Shown: positions 24,883-36,929 of the stretch, piece after piece
Layout of the letters: each line of letters starts with the position of its first letter
Position numbering within the stretch: the first letter of the stretch is position 1
Source: Sindora glabra
Taxonomy: Eukaryota > Streptophyta > Magnoliopsida > Fabales > Fabaceae
DNA length: 64,000 nt
Reading direction: 5' to 3'
Assembly: GCA_020226215.1 (NCBI GenBank)
Contig: CM035230.1
Span: forward strand, 829,501-893,500
The notes under the pieces: generated by a model
What the model was told of the DNA's origin: nothing
Database searches by the model: none
The model's input: the letters and a program-made list of their open reading frames with translations, nothing else
Made by a program: the position numbers and the translations under genes

Positions 24883-25329
24883 TGATAAAAATACTTTTAA
24901 TAATGATAATCCCAATTGAATCGTATGAAAAGATAATATTAATATGTAGATTAAATGAAAAAAAATAAGAAATACTTGATAAATCCATTTGTGACAAATG
25001 AGAATCATGTTAATGTATCATAATCTCCTTATGATCTGACTTGATCATGAACTCCTAATAAGAATTACTACTCCTATCAATCCTAAGTATGATTTTTATT
25101 TTGGGAAAAAACTCTAATAGAGAGTAAACAAAACAACCTTTAGGCGTAATGACCTTTATTTATATTATAACAATTAGTAGGTTAATCTATTGCTAAGAAT
25201 CATTTGTTACCACGTTAATAGGTTATATTGCCATTTAAGTCTAAACTGAATGGTCATTTTAATATTAAGCCAAATATTTTACATCTTATTTATTATAGAA
25301 TTAAAAAGTATAAATTGAAAAGTCTAACA
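24883..25329 (-). repeat. 3' LTR of element B
   Basis: 447 bp, beginning TGATAAAAATAC and ending AGTCTAACA on the plus strand. It is homologous along its length to 31674-32135, with many substitutions and small indels. Confidence 0.85.
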
Positions 25330-25340
25330 ATCTCCTATTT
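25330..25340 (-). other. Polypurine tract of element B
   Basis: Minus-strand AAATAGGAGAT abuts the 3' LTR. Confidence 0.65.
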
Positions 25341-25839
25341 GGACCATGTAATTTAATAATAGTAGCCACTTTAAATAAGATGTAAAAGTAAATTAAGACA
25401 TTTTTATACCTATCAATCTAAATTGAAATTATAAGTGTCCAATAGCATGTAACATAATATCTGATTGGGATATCAATGAAATACACATGGTACACTCACA
25501 CCTTACTAACTAAATACAATATTCGATAGGGATATACAGAATAAGATTATGCTTAATAAGATTTACATAACAACATTTGTAAATCTTTACACATAAGGTT
25601 AAAACATCTGTCCAAGATGTCACATGAGAATTATAATTTTCAATATAGTATTGATATAAGGTATAAACATTTCTATAAATATGTCATGACCAAAGATGTG
25701 CATAATATATGGCAAAATATAAACATTTCATTATGAATATTTTATTTATATATATTTATTGAGAAAAACAGCTTACATCATAGTACCTTTACTAACTTAA
25801 AATATTAAAAGACTTAACTAATGTCATATTGATTATATA

Positions 25840-28800
25840 TTCATAATATATTCCTACCACTAAGCCTTTAGTTAGTAAATTTGCAATCATATGATTCATA
25901 GAAATATACTCAATATGTGTAATATGCTTGTGTATCTTCTCTCACACAAATTAGTATTTTATATCAAAATGCTTCCTACGAGCAAAACTTTTATCATTAT
26001 GAGAGAAGTTCATAGCAATAGTATTATCGCAATAGATGATTAAGATTCTAAAGACTATCAATAATCTTGAAACTAACCATACAATTCCTTAACCATTCAA
26101 CAATGTAAATAGCTTCATAATATGTGACTTATTCTACTTCCATAATAGAGGTTGTTATTAAGGATTGCTAAATACTTTTCCATAACACAATTCTTCCTGC
26201 TATTATAAAGATGTATTTAGATATCAATTTGTGATCATCTAAACAACTAATAAAATTTGAGTTCAAATAGCCTATAATCATAAGATCTCCCAATCTCTTC
26301 TAAATCAGTACATAATCTTTCATACCCTATAAGTATCTTATAACTTTTTTTGCAGCAATCCAATATCCCTAACCAGAACTATTTAAATATCTCCTTAGTA
26401 CACCAATAGTATAAGCTATGTTAGGATATGTACATATATAAGCATACGTTAGGCTACTAACAACTGACACATATATATCATTTTTTATTCTTTCTATTTT
26501 AACATCATTTTAAAGATATTAGAACTTAGAGAAGAATTTCATTTTTAAAATAGGTGTGGAAAATTGAGAGCATATTAACATGTTAAACCTTTTTAATATT
26601 TTCACAATGTTTATTTGTCAAGATAAAACAAACAAACCTTAAAATTTGTCATGATAAATCCCTATCCCCAGAACATAAAAGGCATTTCCAAGTTCCTTCA
26701 TATCAAAATATTTAAATAACATTTATTTTGTCTTAATTAGCAGGTGTGCACATTGCTTACATGAAAAATGTTATCTACATATAGTACTAGCATAAAAAAA
26801 AGTACCCACATTTATTAACATGTAAATACACCAATACATTACATTCTCCTTGAATTTAAGAGATATTATTATCTTATCAAACTTGAGGTACCATTATCTA
26901 TAAGCTTATTTTAAGCCATATATAGACTTTTTAAGTTTGCACACGAGGTTCTTTTTTTCTTTCTCTTAGAAACTATCTAACTAGTTCATATAAATAGTCT
27001 TTGATAGATCACTATTTAAGAGAGTTATCTTTACATCCATCTAATGTAGCTCTAAATCAAAGTGAGCCACTGATGCCATGATAACTCGAAATGAGCCTTT
27101 AGTTGAAACTAGTGAAAAAGTTTCTTTATAGTTTATATCTTCCTTCTGGGTGTAGCCTTTTGCCACCAATCTAACCTTATACCTTCAATTTTACCTCTAG
27201 CATCCTACTTGGTTTTAAAATCTATTTGCACCTAATCATCTTACAACCTGTAGGTTACTTTACTAGATCTCACACTTGATTCTTATGCATTAAAGTTAGT
27301 TCATCCTTTATAGCACTCATCCAATTAAAATAGTTTGAACTGGATATGGCTTAGGAAGAGGTTGTAGGATTAGTATCATTATTAAAGTCATATTCATGCT
27401 TTTGTAGATATAAAAGGTAATTGTTAGGAATTGCCAATTTGTAAACTCTATGAGATCTCTTCAATGGAATTTCTTCATTTATCTTATCTAGTTTAACATC
27501 TTCCATCATTGACTACACTATATTCACTGGTAGAATAATAAAAGATGACTCTTCCAATATCAATGCTAATGGAATAATTATTTTTTCTTTAGTGAAATCC
27601 CTAATATGTGGTATTTGGCTCTAACTATCTAAGTCATCTTTAAATAACGTAGCTTGATTTAATTTAATTGCTTTATTTGTGTAAGTCAAACAATAAAATC
27701 TACTTTTTCTTAATGCATTGTAGCATCTAATAAATTATTCACTAATAGCATTTGAATTAAGTTTCCTTATGGATGGAATGTACAACTTTACTTTAGCTTT
27801 GCAACCCTAAATTAGAAAATGCCTTAAAGTAGGCTTCTTACTATATAAAAAATCATAAGAAATTTTAGGCATTGACTTACTAGAAATTTGATTGAGAATG
27901 TATGTTGTTATTCTCAATGCATTACCCTATAAGAATTCTAATAGCAAAGTATGAGCCAGTACGCATCTCATCATATTCATAGGAGTCTAATTTCTTCTTT
28001 CTATAATTCCATTTTACTTTGGCATCTTAAGCATAGGGTATCTCGCTTGAATTCCACCTTTTATAGGTGTTTCATAAAAAGGCCAAGGTTTCCATCTATT
28101 TCATCGTACTTACCATGATATTTACAATTAACACATTTTATTTATTTACCAGTTTTAGCTAAACTGCTGCCTCAAATAACATGAAGGCTTCCAGTGATTT
28201 TGACTTGTCATCGAGTAGCTCCATCCAACCAAATTTGAAGTAATCACTGATGAATATGATAAAGTATTTATAGTTTCCTATAGCACTAGGTGTTATAAGC
28301 CCACTAAGGTCAATGTGGTTTAGTTTTAGAATATTCTCTTTTTTATTTCTTTTCCTCTTTCTAACTCTAGTAGTAAGTTTACCCTTGATGAAATCTACAC
28401 AGGTTCCAAGATCCAAGATGTCAAGATCATGAAGTATATTTTCCTTTACAAGACTTTGAATTCTTTCTTGAGAAATGTGTCATAATTGTTTATGCCATAA
28501 CATTGGGGACTTTTCATCAATTTAACATCTTTTCTTACTAATAATAGAGTTTATTAAGTTCATAAAATTATGGTCTAAATCAATTTCATATAAATCATCA
28601 CACATGGAACCAGTACCTATAATAGAGGATTTATAGGATAATTCAACTTTTTCATTACTAAAATGATAAGAATATCCAACAAAATCTAACATAATAGTTA
28701 AAATTAAATTCCTTCTCATAGAAAGTATATTAACTATATTATTCAATAATAACTCATGTCTAGATTTTAACTTTATCTTCATTAATCTTATGTGCTTTAT

Positions 28801-29790
28801 TTTAACTCTATCTCCATCTTTGAATCTTATAAGAAGCTATCCCCCACTTGGCTTCCATGGATTTATTAGTTCGTAAAAATAATTAGTGATATGAATAGTT
28901 ACACCAATATCTAACTACCAAGAGTTTGATAATACATCAACAATATTTATTTCCAAATAAACTAGAGTTAGATGGGTACTTTACTTTTTCTTCTTAGCTT
29001 ATTTCTTATAATTGAAGCAATCTACTTTCTTACATCCATACTTCTTACAAAATCAATAATTACCTTTAAATTGGGCCTTATTAAGTTTATAGCATTAGTG
29101 TTAATTAGATTTACCTTTCTCACCCTTCTTTATTCTATGACTATAATGACCTTTGCTGCCTTTCTAATTAGCCCTTGCACTATGATATGAATTTATGCTA
29201 TATGACATATAGTTTATCACCTTAACCTTACCCTTCTTCATATTTTCCTCAGCCTATGTAATGATGGAAATAAGCTCATTAATGGTCTATTCAATTTTTT
29301 GAGTATTACAAAATGCCTTCAAAATGTCAAATTAAGATGGAAGAGAATCTAGCACATGATAAGTTAGATAACATTCCCCCAAACTAACTTGTATAGTTTC
29401 CAACTTATTGTAGTAATTAACTAATCTTAGAATATGATCTTTCACTTTATTGACACCATAATATATAAATTTCTTGAGTAACTAAAAATATTGTCTCTTC
29501 TCATCCTTACTAAACTTTTTATATTTTTCGACTATAGAATCTAAGAACACTTTCATATTGGTCATTTTAAGAATACTCTTTCTCATAGTATTGTCCATAA
29601 TGTACTTCATCACTATTAAACACATTTTGATAGAGTAGGTCCACTTTTCATAATGACTTTCTCTGGTCTACTATAGATTCAACATTAATCTGAAACTTTG
29701 TCTCCCTAATTATTAGATTAAGATAAGAGATTTTGAGATCTAGCTTTAATGACTTAACCCAGTTCTCATGATTCATCTTATTAAGTGTCA
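25840..29790 (-). pseudogene. Degenerate Copia gag-pol polyprotein of element B
   Basis: Remnants appear in Copia order from high to low coordinates. Gag runs down to about 29000, with a broken zinc knuckle near 29000-29050 (CKKYG.KKVDC). The protease motif at about 28900 is decayed (LDIGVTIHITN where DSGAT is usual). The GAG-pre-integrase region is at 28400-28500 (LWH..L.HIS..RIQ). Integrase runs from about 28416 downward (CVDFIKGKLT, HIDLSG, ISDYFKFGW). The reverse transcriptase box reads YVDN at 26767-26778 instead of YVDD, and RNase H is near 25850-26030 (CDNT, RRKHFDIKY, LTKGL). Stops occur throughout. No gag start codon could be fixed. The lost catalytic Asp alone would inactivate it. 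Confidence 0.82.
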
Positions 29791-31659
29791 TAATCGCATT
29801 TAATTACATAGGTAGAAAAGTTAGGGAAATAAATTTTAAAATATTAATGTGTGTTTGACTTTAATCATGTGAGAACTTTTTTTCAGTAAACGATGCAATT
29901 AAACTTAGTATTATACTATAAGGCCTAATATTAATGAGGCATTGAAGGCCTTATAATATAACACAAGAATAAAATATTATATTCATAAAATCTAACATAA
30001 ATAAAGTGATGAAAATTTTAGAAATATATTTATTTCTATATTTATGTTATCACCAATAAATCACATTAATAATATCATATTGATTAGGTGTTAAAATATT
30101 ATTAATATAATACTTTATTTAGTTTAACCATCATTTTATTAAAATGAACAAAAATTTATATAATAGGTAGGCTTACAATTATACAAAATTTTAGTGTATA
30201 ACATAAGCCCAAATGATTGCCTAGAAAAAATTCTTATATATATTTATAGATAGAAAAAAATTAATGGACCAAATAGTGTTTAAAAATTCCACAAAAATAT
30301 ATGTGGAAGATTAAAATATAAAAATATTACAATAAAATTTTTAGCCCAAAATAAAATTAATTGGCCATTTAAATTAAATAAATAAAAAATAATTAAAATA
30401 TTTTTAAATTTAAAAAATTTAGAAAAAAAGCTTAAAAATGTCTTTGGAAAGTGGAGTTTGGTAAAGTAAGCACTGCCTTCATATGATGCTAGCATAGTGG
30501 TGCATGACTTGCATGTATTGGCACTATGCATGGGCATCATCGGCAATGTGCACTGTTTACCTTCTTCAACTTATTGCTAGGCCTACAATTGGGTATCTAC
30601 AACTTGAGTCAAGTGACTTAATTATAGACCTATGCAACCTGGACTTAAATTTTGCAATTTTAACTTGTTTTTTAATACAATTTTTCACACATAATGCCAC
30701 TTTAATGCATTTTAATACATTTAATGCAAAATTTCTAGGAAAAACTTGAATTTAAACTTGATTCAATTGAGTGCTAATTTTTCAGAAAATGGTTATGGAG
30801 TTTCTTAGCTCTTAGTATTAAAAAATTGCAATTTTAATGCTTTTAAATGCCAAAAAATATATTTTCCTTAATAATGGAAATCATTAAAATAGAAATTAAA
30901 CCCAAAAAGAATGATTACAAAAATCAAACTTCAAAATTTAGAAGTTACTTTAAATTTTTGTAAAAAAAAATATTGGACATAGTTTACTTCACAACTACTA
31001 GTAACTTAATGGATTTGAGCAAAATTCATTCGTTGGAGTAAAATATTGAAAATAAAAGTTTTATGGTGGGTGGTTTCCAAATTTTAAACCTAATGCAACT
31101 AAATGAAAGTTTATAGGAAAAGAGAAGGAAAAAATGCACATATTTTGTAAAACATAGTAATAAAGCTTTATAAACCCATACTAGAAAATAGTTCTAAAAA
31201 CAAAACATGATATGAAAATTTCCAAACAAAGCTAACTGAAAAAAAGAGAAGAAAAAAATATGGTTGCATCATTATATATTGCAAATAGATTGTTACAAAG
31301 ATATTCACACTTGAGACATAATCCTAAGAAATACATCAATATTCCAATATAAATTACAATATTAAAATATTAGAACATATAAAATTAATCCAAAAACATA
31401 TATATAAGCCATATAGGGATGAATCATGTACAAAATTTTTCTTAGATACAATGTGTATAACATTCATAATGAACAAAAATAACATATATAACTACAAAAT
31501 ATATATCTATAAAATAAATAGCATGAGTATTATAAAGTAATTTTTAGATTTATAGCAAATTCCATTCAGAAAAATTCATCACAAAATATAAACTTATTCA
31601 AAAACAAAATTATATTTCTCAATCCATATAATAGCATATCTAATTCACATAATTCATTG
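29791..31659 (-). other. Leader region of element B
   Basis: This lies between the primer-binding site and the gag remnants. It is AT-rich with scattered short frames and no recognised protein. The exact gag/leader boundary is unclear. Confidence 0.5.
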
Positions 31660-31671
31660 GCTTTGATATGA
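31660..31671 (-). other. Degenerate primer-binding site of element B
   Basis: The plus strand reads GCTTTGATATGA where the tRNA-Met site would be GCTCTGATACCA. The differences are mostly C-to-T type changes. It lies two bases inside the 5' LTR. Confidence 0.6.
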
Positions 31672-31673
31672 AT

Positions 31674-32135
31674 TAATAAAAATACTTTTGACATTGATAA
31701 TCCAAATTAAATCATGTGAAAATATAATATTAATACATAGATTAAATTGAAAAATAAGAAATAGTCGATGGATCCATTTATAACAAACGATGTATATGAA
31801 TCACATTAACGTGTCATGATTTGCCCATAATCTAACTTGATCATAAACTTTTAATAAGAATTATTGCTCTTATCAATTCTAGTTGTGAATTTTATTTTGG
31901 GAAGAAACTTCGTCACCAATAGGGAGTGAATAAAGTAACCTAGGGTTTAGAAGTAGTGATCCTTATTTATATTGTAATAGTTAGTGGATCGACCTAATAT
32001 AAAAAATTATTTGTTACTATGTTAACGAGCTAGATTGCCATTAGACCTAAACTAAACTATTACTTTAATATTAAGCCAAATCTTTTACATTATATTTATT
32101 ATTGAATTAATGGGTCTAAATTAAAAAATCTAACA
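31674..32135 (-). repeat. 5' LTR of element B
   Basis: 462 bp, homologous to 24883-25329. The terminal TG has become TA. It has a TATA-like motif (minus-strand TATAAATAA at 31963-31971). Confidence 0.85.
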
Positions 32136-32140
32136 TTTGA
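32136..32140. repeat. Target-site duplication of Copia element B (right)
   Basis: TTTGA, identical to 24878-24882. Confidence 0.8.
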
Positions 32141-33943
32141 AATGTAAATTTCAAATTTTATTGACTAACCTTTCAAATGAAAATATATAATGTGCATTCA
32201 CTCCTTAGCATTTCTATGCATGTTGTATTTAAGAATTAAAATTAAGCATTGGCATAATTTATTATTTTTAGCTCAACTATTTTTGTTAATTTACTATTTA
32301 TGGTTTTTTTATTCAATTTACTAGTATGTTCTTTATCTATTTTTTAATGCATTTTTTAGTTAGTGTGTTTCTGATGCTTTAAGGATATTTATTATGTACG
32401 CTTCTCTTCCACTTAGGTTATAATTTCCTTTTATATCCATAATAGAGGGTGTCATTTTTGCACTTTAAAACTGCACTTTCCTTTTGTATGCTATCTTTAT
32501 CAATTTGTCCTCTTTTATTGTTTCATATTTTCTTAGATATTTGTTGTCTTTGTAATGCATTTTTTTTTACTGTTGTAATCATTTTTATTTATTATGTTGT
32601 CAACTTTTAAGAGGTCATTTTTCTTATTTTCCATTTTTATACGTTTGTTATTAGAGCAAATTGCTTTGACCTTTCTTATAGTTCATCTAAATTATAGAAA
32701 TCTTCCTTTTATTTTTAACACATACTTATTAATTCATTTTAACATATTCATTAAGAATATGTTTTGAATGTACTTTATTTTTAATTTATATTTTATTTCA
32801 TCATCTTAGAATTTTGAAATGACAACAAAATGCTCCTTTTTCTTGTTTTCTTATCTTTGTGCTTGTTATTCATTTTTCATTGATGACATAAGATAAGCCA
32901 TATGGTGTGTAATGTAGACGGGTTGAACACAACCTATCTTCACCTACTCTCACACAAGCCTCATGATGATGCTAGTGGCAACAAATGGTGATAGGCATTC
33001 AACAATTGAGATAAAGTTAAGTAATTTAAGAGTTTTAAGGAAATGGAAAAGAATTAGAAAAAAAAACAAATTGGACAAAAAGGAAAGGAATCTCTATTTT
33101 GTTTTATATACAAATGTATTTAGAGTTAAGAGGCTTAAGAAGGGATGGAATCTCCTTTCATATTGCATCTAATGTAAATTCTTATTTAAAAATTAAAAAT
33201 TGAGGAGCTAATTAGGATCGATTGAAAATTGGCTTGCATAAAAAGGAAGGTTAATTGATTTTTTTTTTACTTTTAAGTAAATAAGAAAATTAATTTTTCA
33301 ATTTTAATTATAACATGAAATATAAAATAGGCGGATTTTGTGCATGCGATATTTACTTTTCATAGTTTCCATCCTACTTCAAATTATTTTTCTAAAAAAA
33401 ATCTTTGAAGTTAGTAGGTAATTTAATGAAACTATATCTAAATTTTGATACATCAAGGTGAAGAGGGATGTAAAGGCAATCCATGATGTAAGGACAATCC
33501 ATTGATCATTCAACTCTTTTAAGGTAGAAGGGTAAAGTTAGCATTACATGGTCAAATTTAAGAGATAATGGTTAGCAAAATGGATATGACCCTACTAATT
33601 TAAAGTAAGGTTATTTGTAGTACATTTTTAGAGTGCAGGGAGGTTAGCATAGGTTTTAAAAATAAAAAAAAGTATATGTAATTTAAACAAACCTTAAAAG
33701 AGGTTAAAATAATTTACTTTTGTTATTATTTCTTTGTTACACACTTTTTTCTCTTATTTTTTCTTTTGTCTAAAGATTTGCTTCATCTAATTTGTTTAAG
33801 GTTCATTTTCTTTTTCACAAATTGCTTATTGGTTTAATAATTTATGGAAAATTTGGGGGCAATTTTTATTTAAAGATATATGATAATTTTTTCATTTGGT
33901 AGGTTTTATATTTAAATTTTGTAAGGTTTTATATATCACAGTT
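32141..33943 (+). other. Helitron-internal AT-rich segment between elements B and C
   Basis: No coding remnant is firmly recognised, although the 5' half of a Rep/helicase gene would be expected somewhere upstream of element C. The first 700 bases are T-rich and intron-like. A 69-codon frame at 32963-33172 is Lys/Arg-rich but matches nothing known. Confidence 0.4.
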
Positions 33944-34469
33944 TGTTAGTGAAGAGGGTGACAAATTCTATATCTTGAGTTCAATCTGGATATGTAGAAT
34001 AAAATAAACTAAACTGTATAGAATATTTGTCACGGAAATGTTATGTCAAATCATTGATACTTCTAATACTTGGGCGACAGTAATGTATTATTAGATACTA
34101 CTCATTTTCTATGATACTAAAATAGAATTTTAGAAGCACTACTAATGTAATAAGAACCTATAAGGTCATATAAAAAGAGTGCATCAAGATTATAATATAA
34201 TTAAGAACTTTTAGTTAGATTAAGATTCCTAATTAGGATAGATCTAATATGATTAGATTTCACTATTGAATAATATAACATGATTGGGTTATACTAAAGG
34301 GACAATATATATAGGCTAATTATTGACCACAGTTATATTTAGGCCTAGCCAATAATCAAAGGCCACATATCTCATTTCTTAAAGTAGTTCTGGTTGAAAA
34401 TCAGAAGGACATTTTATTAGTGAAATAAAACAAATTAGTTAGATAACAATATCCATCACTTTTCAATTA

Positions 34470-34745
34470 ATCTTTTAAAAAGTAAATATTTGGTTGAGAT
34501 ATCAATCTTTTAAAAACAAAATACCTAGTTAAGATATCAATCTTTTAAAAAGAAATATATGGTCAAGATATTAATTTTTTGAAAAGGAAATATCTTGTTA
34601 AGATATCAATCTTTTAAAGGAAAATATCTAGCTAAGATATTATTCATTTTAAAAGAAATATAAAGCTGAGATATTAATATTTTAAAATAAAATATCTAGT
34701 CGAGATATCAATTTTTAAAAAGAAAATATCTAGCCAAGACATCGA
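34470..34745 (+). repeat. Minisatellite of about 36-bp units in 5' LTR of element C
   Basis: Around seven to eight diverged units of the form GAGATATCAATCTTTTAAAA plus AGAAATATCTAG are repeated head to tail. The corresponding part of the 3' LTR (43070-43165) has only two to three units, so the array changed length after insertion. Confidence 0.8.
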
Positions 34746-34831
34746 CTCACAATTTCACTTATAAGGTAAAAAAACACCCAGATTGATTAAGTGCTATCGA
34801 GAAAGTGATCAAAACCAAATAACCAATAGCT

Positions 34832-34836
34832 AGCAC
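34832..34836. repeat. Target-site duplication of the solo LTR (left)
   Basis: AGCAC, matched by AACAC at 36492-36496 with one transition difference. The intact 3' LTR of element C reads CTAGCATTACATT at this site, confirming a clean insertion point. Confidence 0.7.
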
Positions 34837-36491
34837 TGTTGGTGTGTGTTCTAGGAACTAATCATATAGATGATTGAAATAATACACAATGTATTATATT
34901 TTATTTTAGGTAATTTAATTATTATATTATATTTTTATAATTTTATTATTATTCTGTGTGATTTATAACTTAATATAATAATTCGCTATTCCTAAAATGT
35001 CCCTAGTCAAGTATTATTACGAAAAGGATAGTAATAATACATCGAGACTAGCATGTATAATGATTGATGATTACAAATCATGGATATATGATATCAAGTC
35101 AATATATGAGTACATTGTTAGTGAACAATGTACTGGACTGACCCACTATGAGAATATTGCATGGATAGACGTGTCATAAATTATTCTCATATGATAAAAA
35201 ATACACATAAACCTTTGACCTGAAGTCACTACAGTTTCCTACATGAGAAATTACTCACTTTAATATTATCTTATGTCACCTTTAATTAAGATGACGAATA
35301 GGACATTGATTGGGTGTGTCATGAATTATGTAGAGGGAAATAAGTGATATGATGGGATTTTGTTACTCTTATATAAAAGAGAAATATCCTTGGGCCATTT
35401 GATTGAGTGAGACTTAGAAATGCATGATCATGCTCAATTGGATTAATATGTGATATTAATCATTTATTTTAAGTCTACTCAGTATCAAGAAATATAAATT
35501 GAACATTGATGAGGATGACACATTCTATGCCTCCAATTCAATTTGGATATTATTACAAAAAGGATTATGATGCAAAATGTTGATCATGTATTAGGTGGAT
35601 GTCGAATCACAGACATTCTTACTACTTGAGTGGCAGTGATGTATTGCTAGATACCGCTCACTGTCTATAGCTCAATAATGAGTTATTGTCAACGTAGTAA
35701 GACCTACAGGGTCACACAAAAGGAGTAAGAATAATACAATAATTAATTAGACTTTAATTATACTAATATCCAATTAATTAGACTTATTTTCGTACATATA
35801 TATTATTATTAAGAATAATAATATGTTATTCATGTAATATATATATATATATATATAATATTATGTGATATTATTTTATATTAAAGTAATATCAAATAAT
35901 TACGTTATCAGATATTAGATAAATATATTATGAGATAATATTATTTTGATATTTGATAATTATATGCAATTATCTAATATTAAGATATTTATATTATGAG
36001 ATAATATTATCTAATATTAGATAATTAATAGATAAGTCCTATCTCTCCTCATTATCTCTAGGATAAGGATAAAATGAGTTGTTAAGTGTGATTAGAATTT
36101 TGAAAGCGTTATCCTAGCAGGACTGGGATTGTGGCTTGCCTAAGTTTTATAAAAAGGGGCTTGAGGGCAGCACATTAAGCACACGCTCATAAGCTTCCCA
36201 AAACCCTAAATCACTCAGAAAACATCGAATCCTAATTCCTAGAGAGAGAAATGCATCCTAGCAGATTCGTGAAAGGCAAGAGGTTGTTGTTCACTCCGTG
36301 TAGATACCATAGAGATGCTGTACCTTTCGGCCGGCGTTTGATTCATTCGCTCTCAGGTTTTGATTAGTAGAAACACGAGTGTCCAATAGGTAAAACCCTA
36401 ATCATTGATTTATGCTTTTTCCATGGATCCTAGGTAGAATTCGGATCAAATTTTGAATTTTTGCTGCATGTAATAATCCGAATTCCTAACA
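34837..36491 (+). mobile_element. Solo LTR of the element A family, nested in element C
   Basis: This 1655-bp segment starts TGTTGGTGTGTGTTC and ends AATTCCTAACA and is homologous over its whole length to the LTRs of element A in reverse orientation. It has no internal region and carries a 5-bp target duplication, so it is a solo LTR left by LTR-LTR recombination. A TATA box (36146-36155) and the two-copy AT-rich module around 35925-36030 are retained. The 60-codon frame at its start is not a gene. Confidence 0.92.
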
Positions 36492-36496
36492 AACAC
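36492..36496. repeat. Target-site duplication of the solo LTR (right)
   Basis: AACAC, see 34832-34836. Confidence 0.7.
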
Positions 36497-36916
36497 TACA
36501 TTAAGAGAAAATGTGATCTCATTCCATATTGATCAGAGATTTAAATGCCTGTGTGGTTACTATAAAGACATTGACTATTTGTATGATGTTTTGTGATACA
36601 CATTCCAATTCGTGTGTTCATGCAAGTTTTGTTCATTCATTCATTTTTATTTATGTGTTCATGATCTGTTTGTTTAGGGCTAATGATTAGTTTGTTTAGA
36701 CATTAGTGATTGGTTCATTCATCAGAAGCAAATTTGATTCATACCTAGGTTTATAAATTTAGATGCAATAAGATTTAAACTCTTTTGTAGTGATTCGAAT
36801 CATACTACAAATGTATACTATCTAATATAGGATTATGATCCTTTGCATAAATCCTTGGTAAGTTTTGAAATTAATTTAAAAAATTTTCATTGTGCTATTT
36901 GATTCAAAACTTAATA
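36497..36916 (+). repeat. 5' LTR of element C, second part
   Basis: This continues the homology to the 3' LTR after the solo LTR insertion (43256-43650), including GATTAGTTTGTTTG and TTGTGCTATTTGAT. It ends AACTTAATA where the 3' LTR ends AACCTAACA. Confidence 0.85.
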
Positions 36917-36917
36917 G

Positions 36918-36929
36918 TGGTACCATAAC
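36918..36929 (+). other. Degenerate primer-binding site of element C
   Basis: TGGTACCATAAC stands where TGGTATCAGAGC is expected. The first five bases are kept and the rest has decayed. Confidence 0.5.

Larger units (their letters stand above)
24883..32135 (-). mobile_element. Copia-type LTR retrotransposon, element B
   Basis: A heavily decayed but full-length Copia element on the minus strand: LTRs at 24883-25329 and 31674-32135, perfect TTTGA duplication, degenerate tRNA-Met primer-binding site (31660-31671) and polypurine tract (25330-25340). The internal order is zinc knuckle, protease, GAG-pre-integrase, integrase, reverse transcriptase, RNase H. Its LTRs are about 450 bp and unrelated to those of A and C, so it is a different lineage. 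It sits inside the candidate Helitron. Confidence 0.88.
33944..34836 (+). repeat. 5' LTR of element C, first part (internally deleted)
   Basis: From about 33952 this aligns with 42544-43255 of the 3' LTR (shared landmarks include TCTGGATAT, AACTTTTAGTTAGA, GTTCTGGTTGAA and CAATAGCTAGCA). It also carries an expanded minisatellite at 34470-34745. Confidence 0.8.

Noticed and set aside
34480..34745. Repeats considered as a CRISPR-like array
   Set aside because: Units are diverged and contiguous, without unique spacers, and lie inside a plant retrotransposon LTR.
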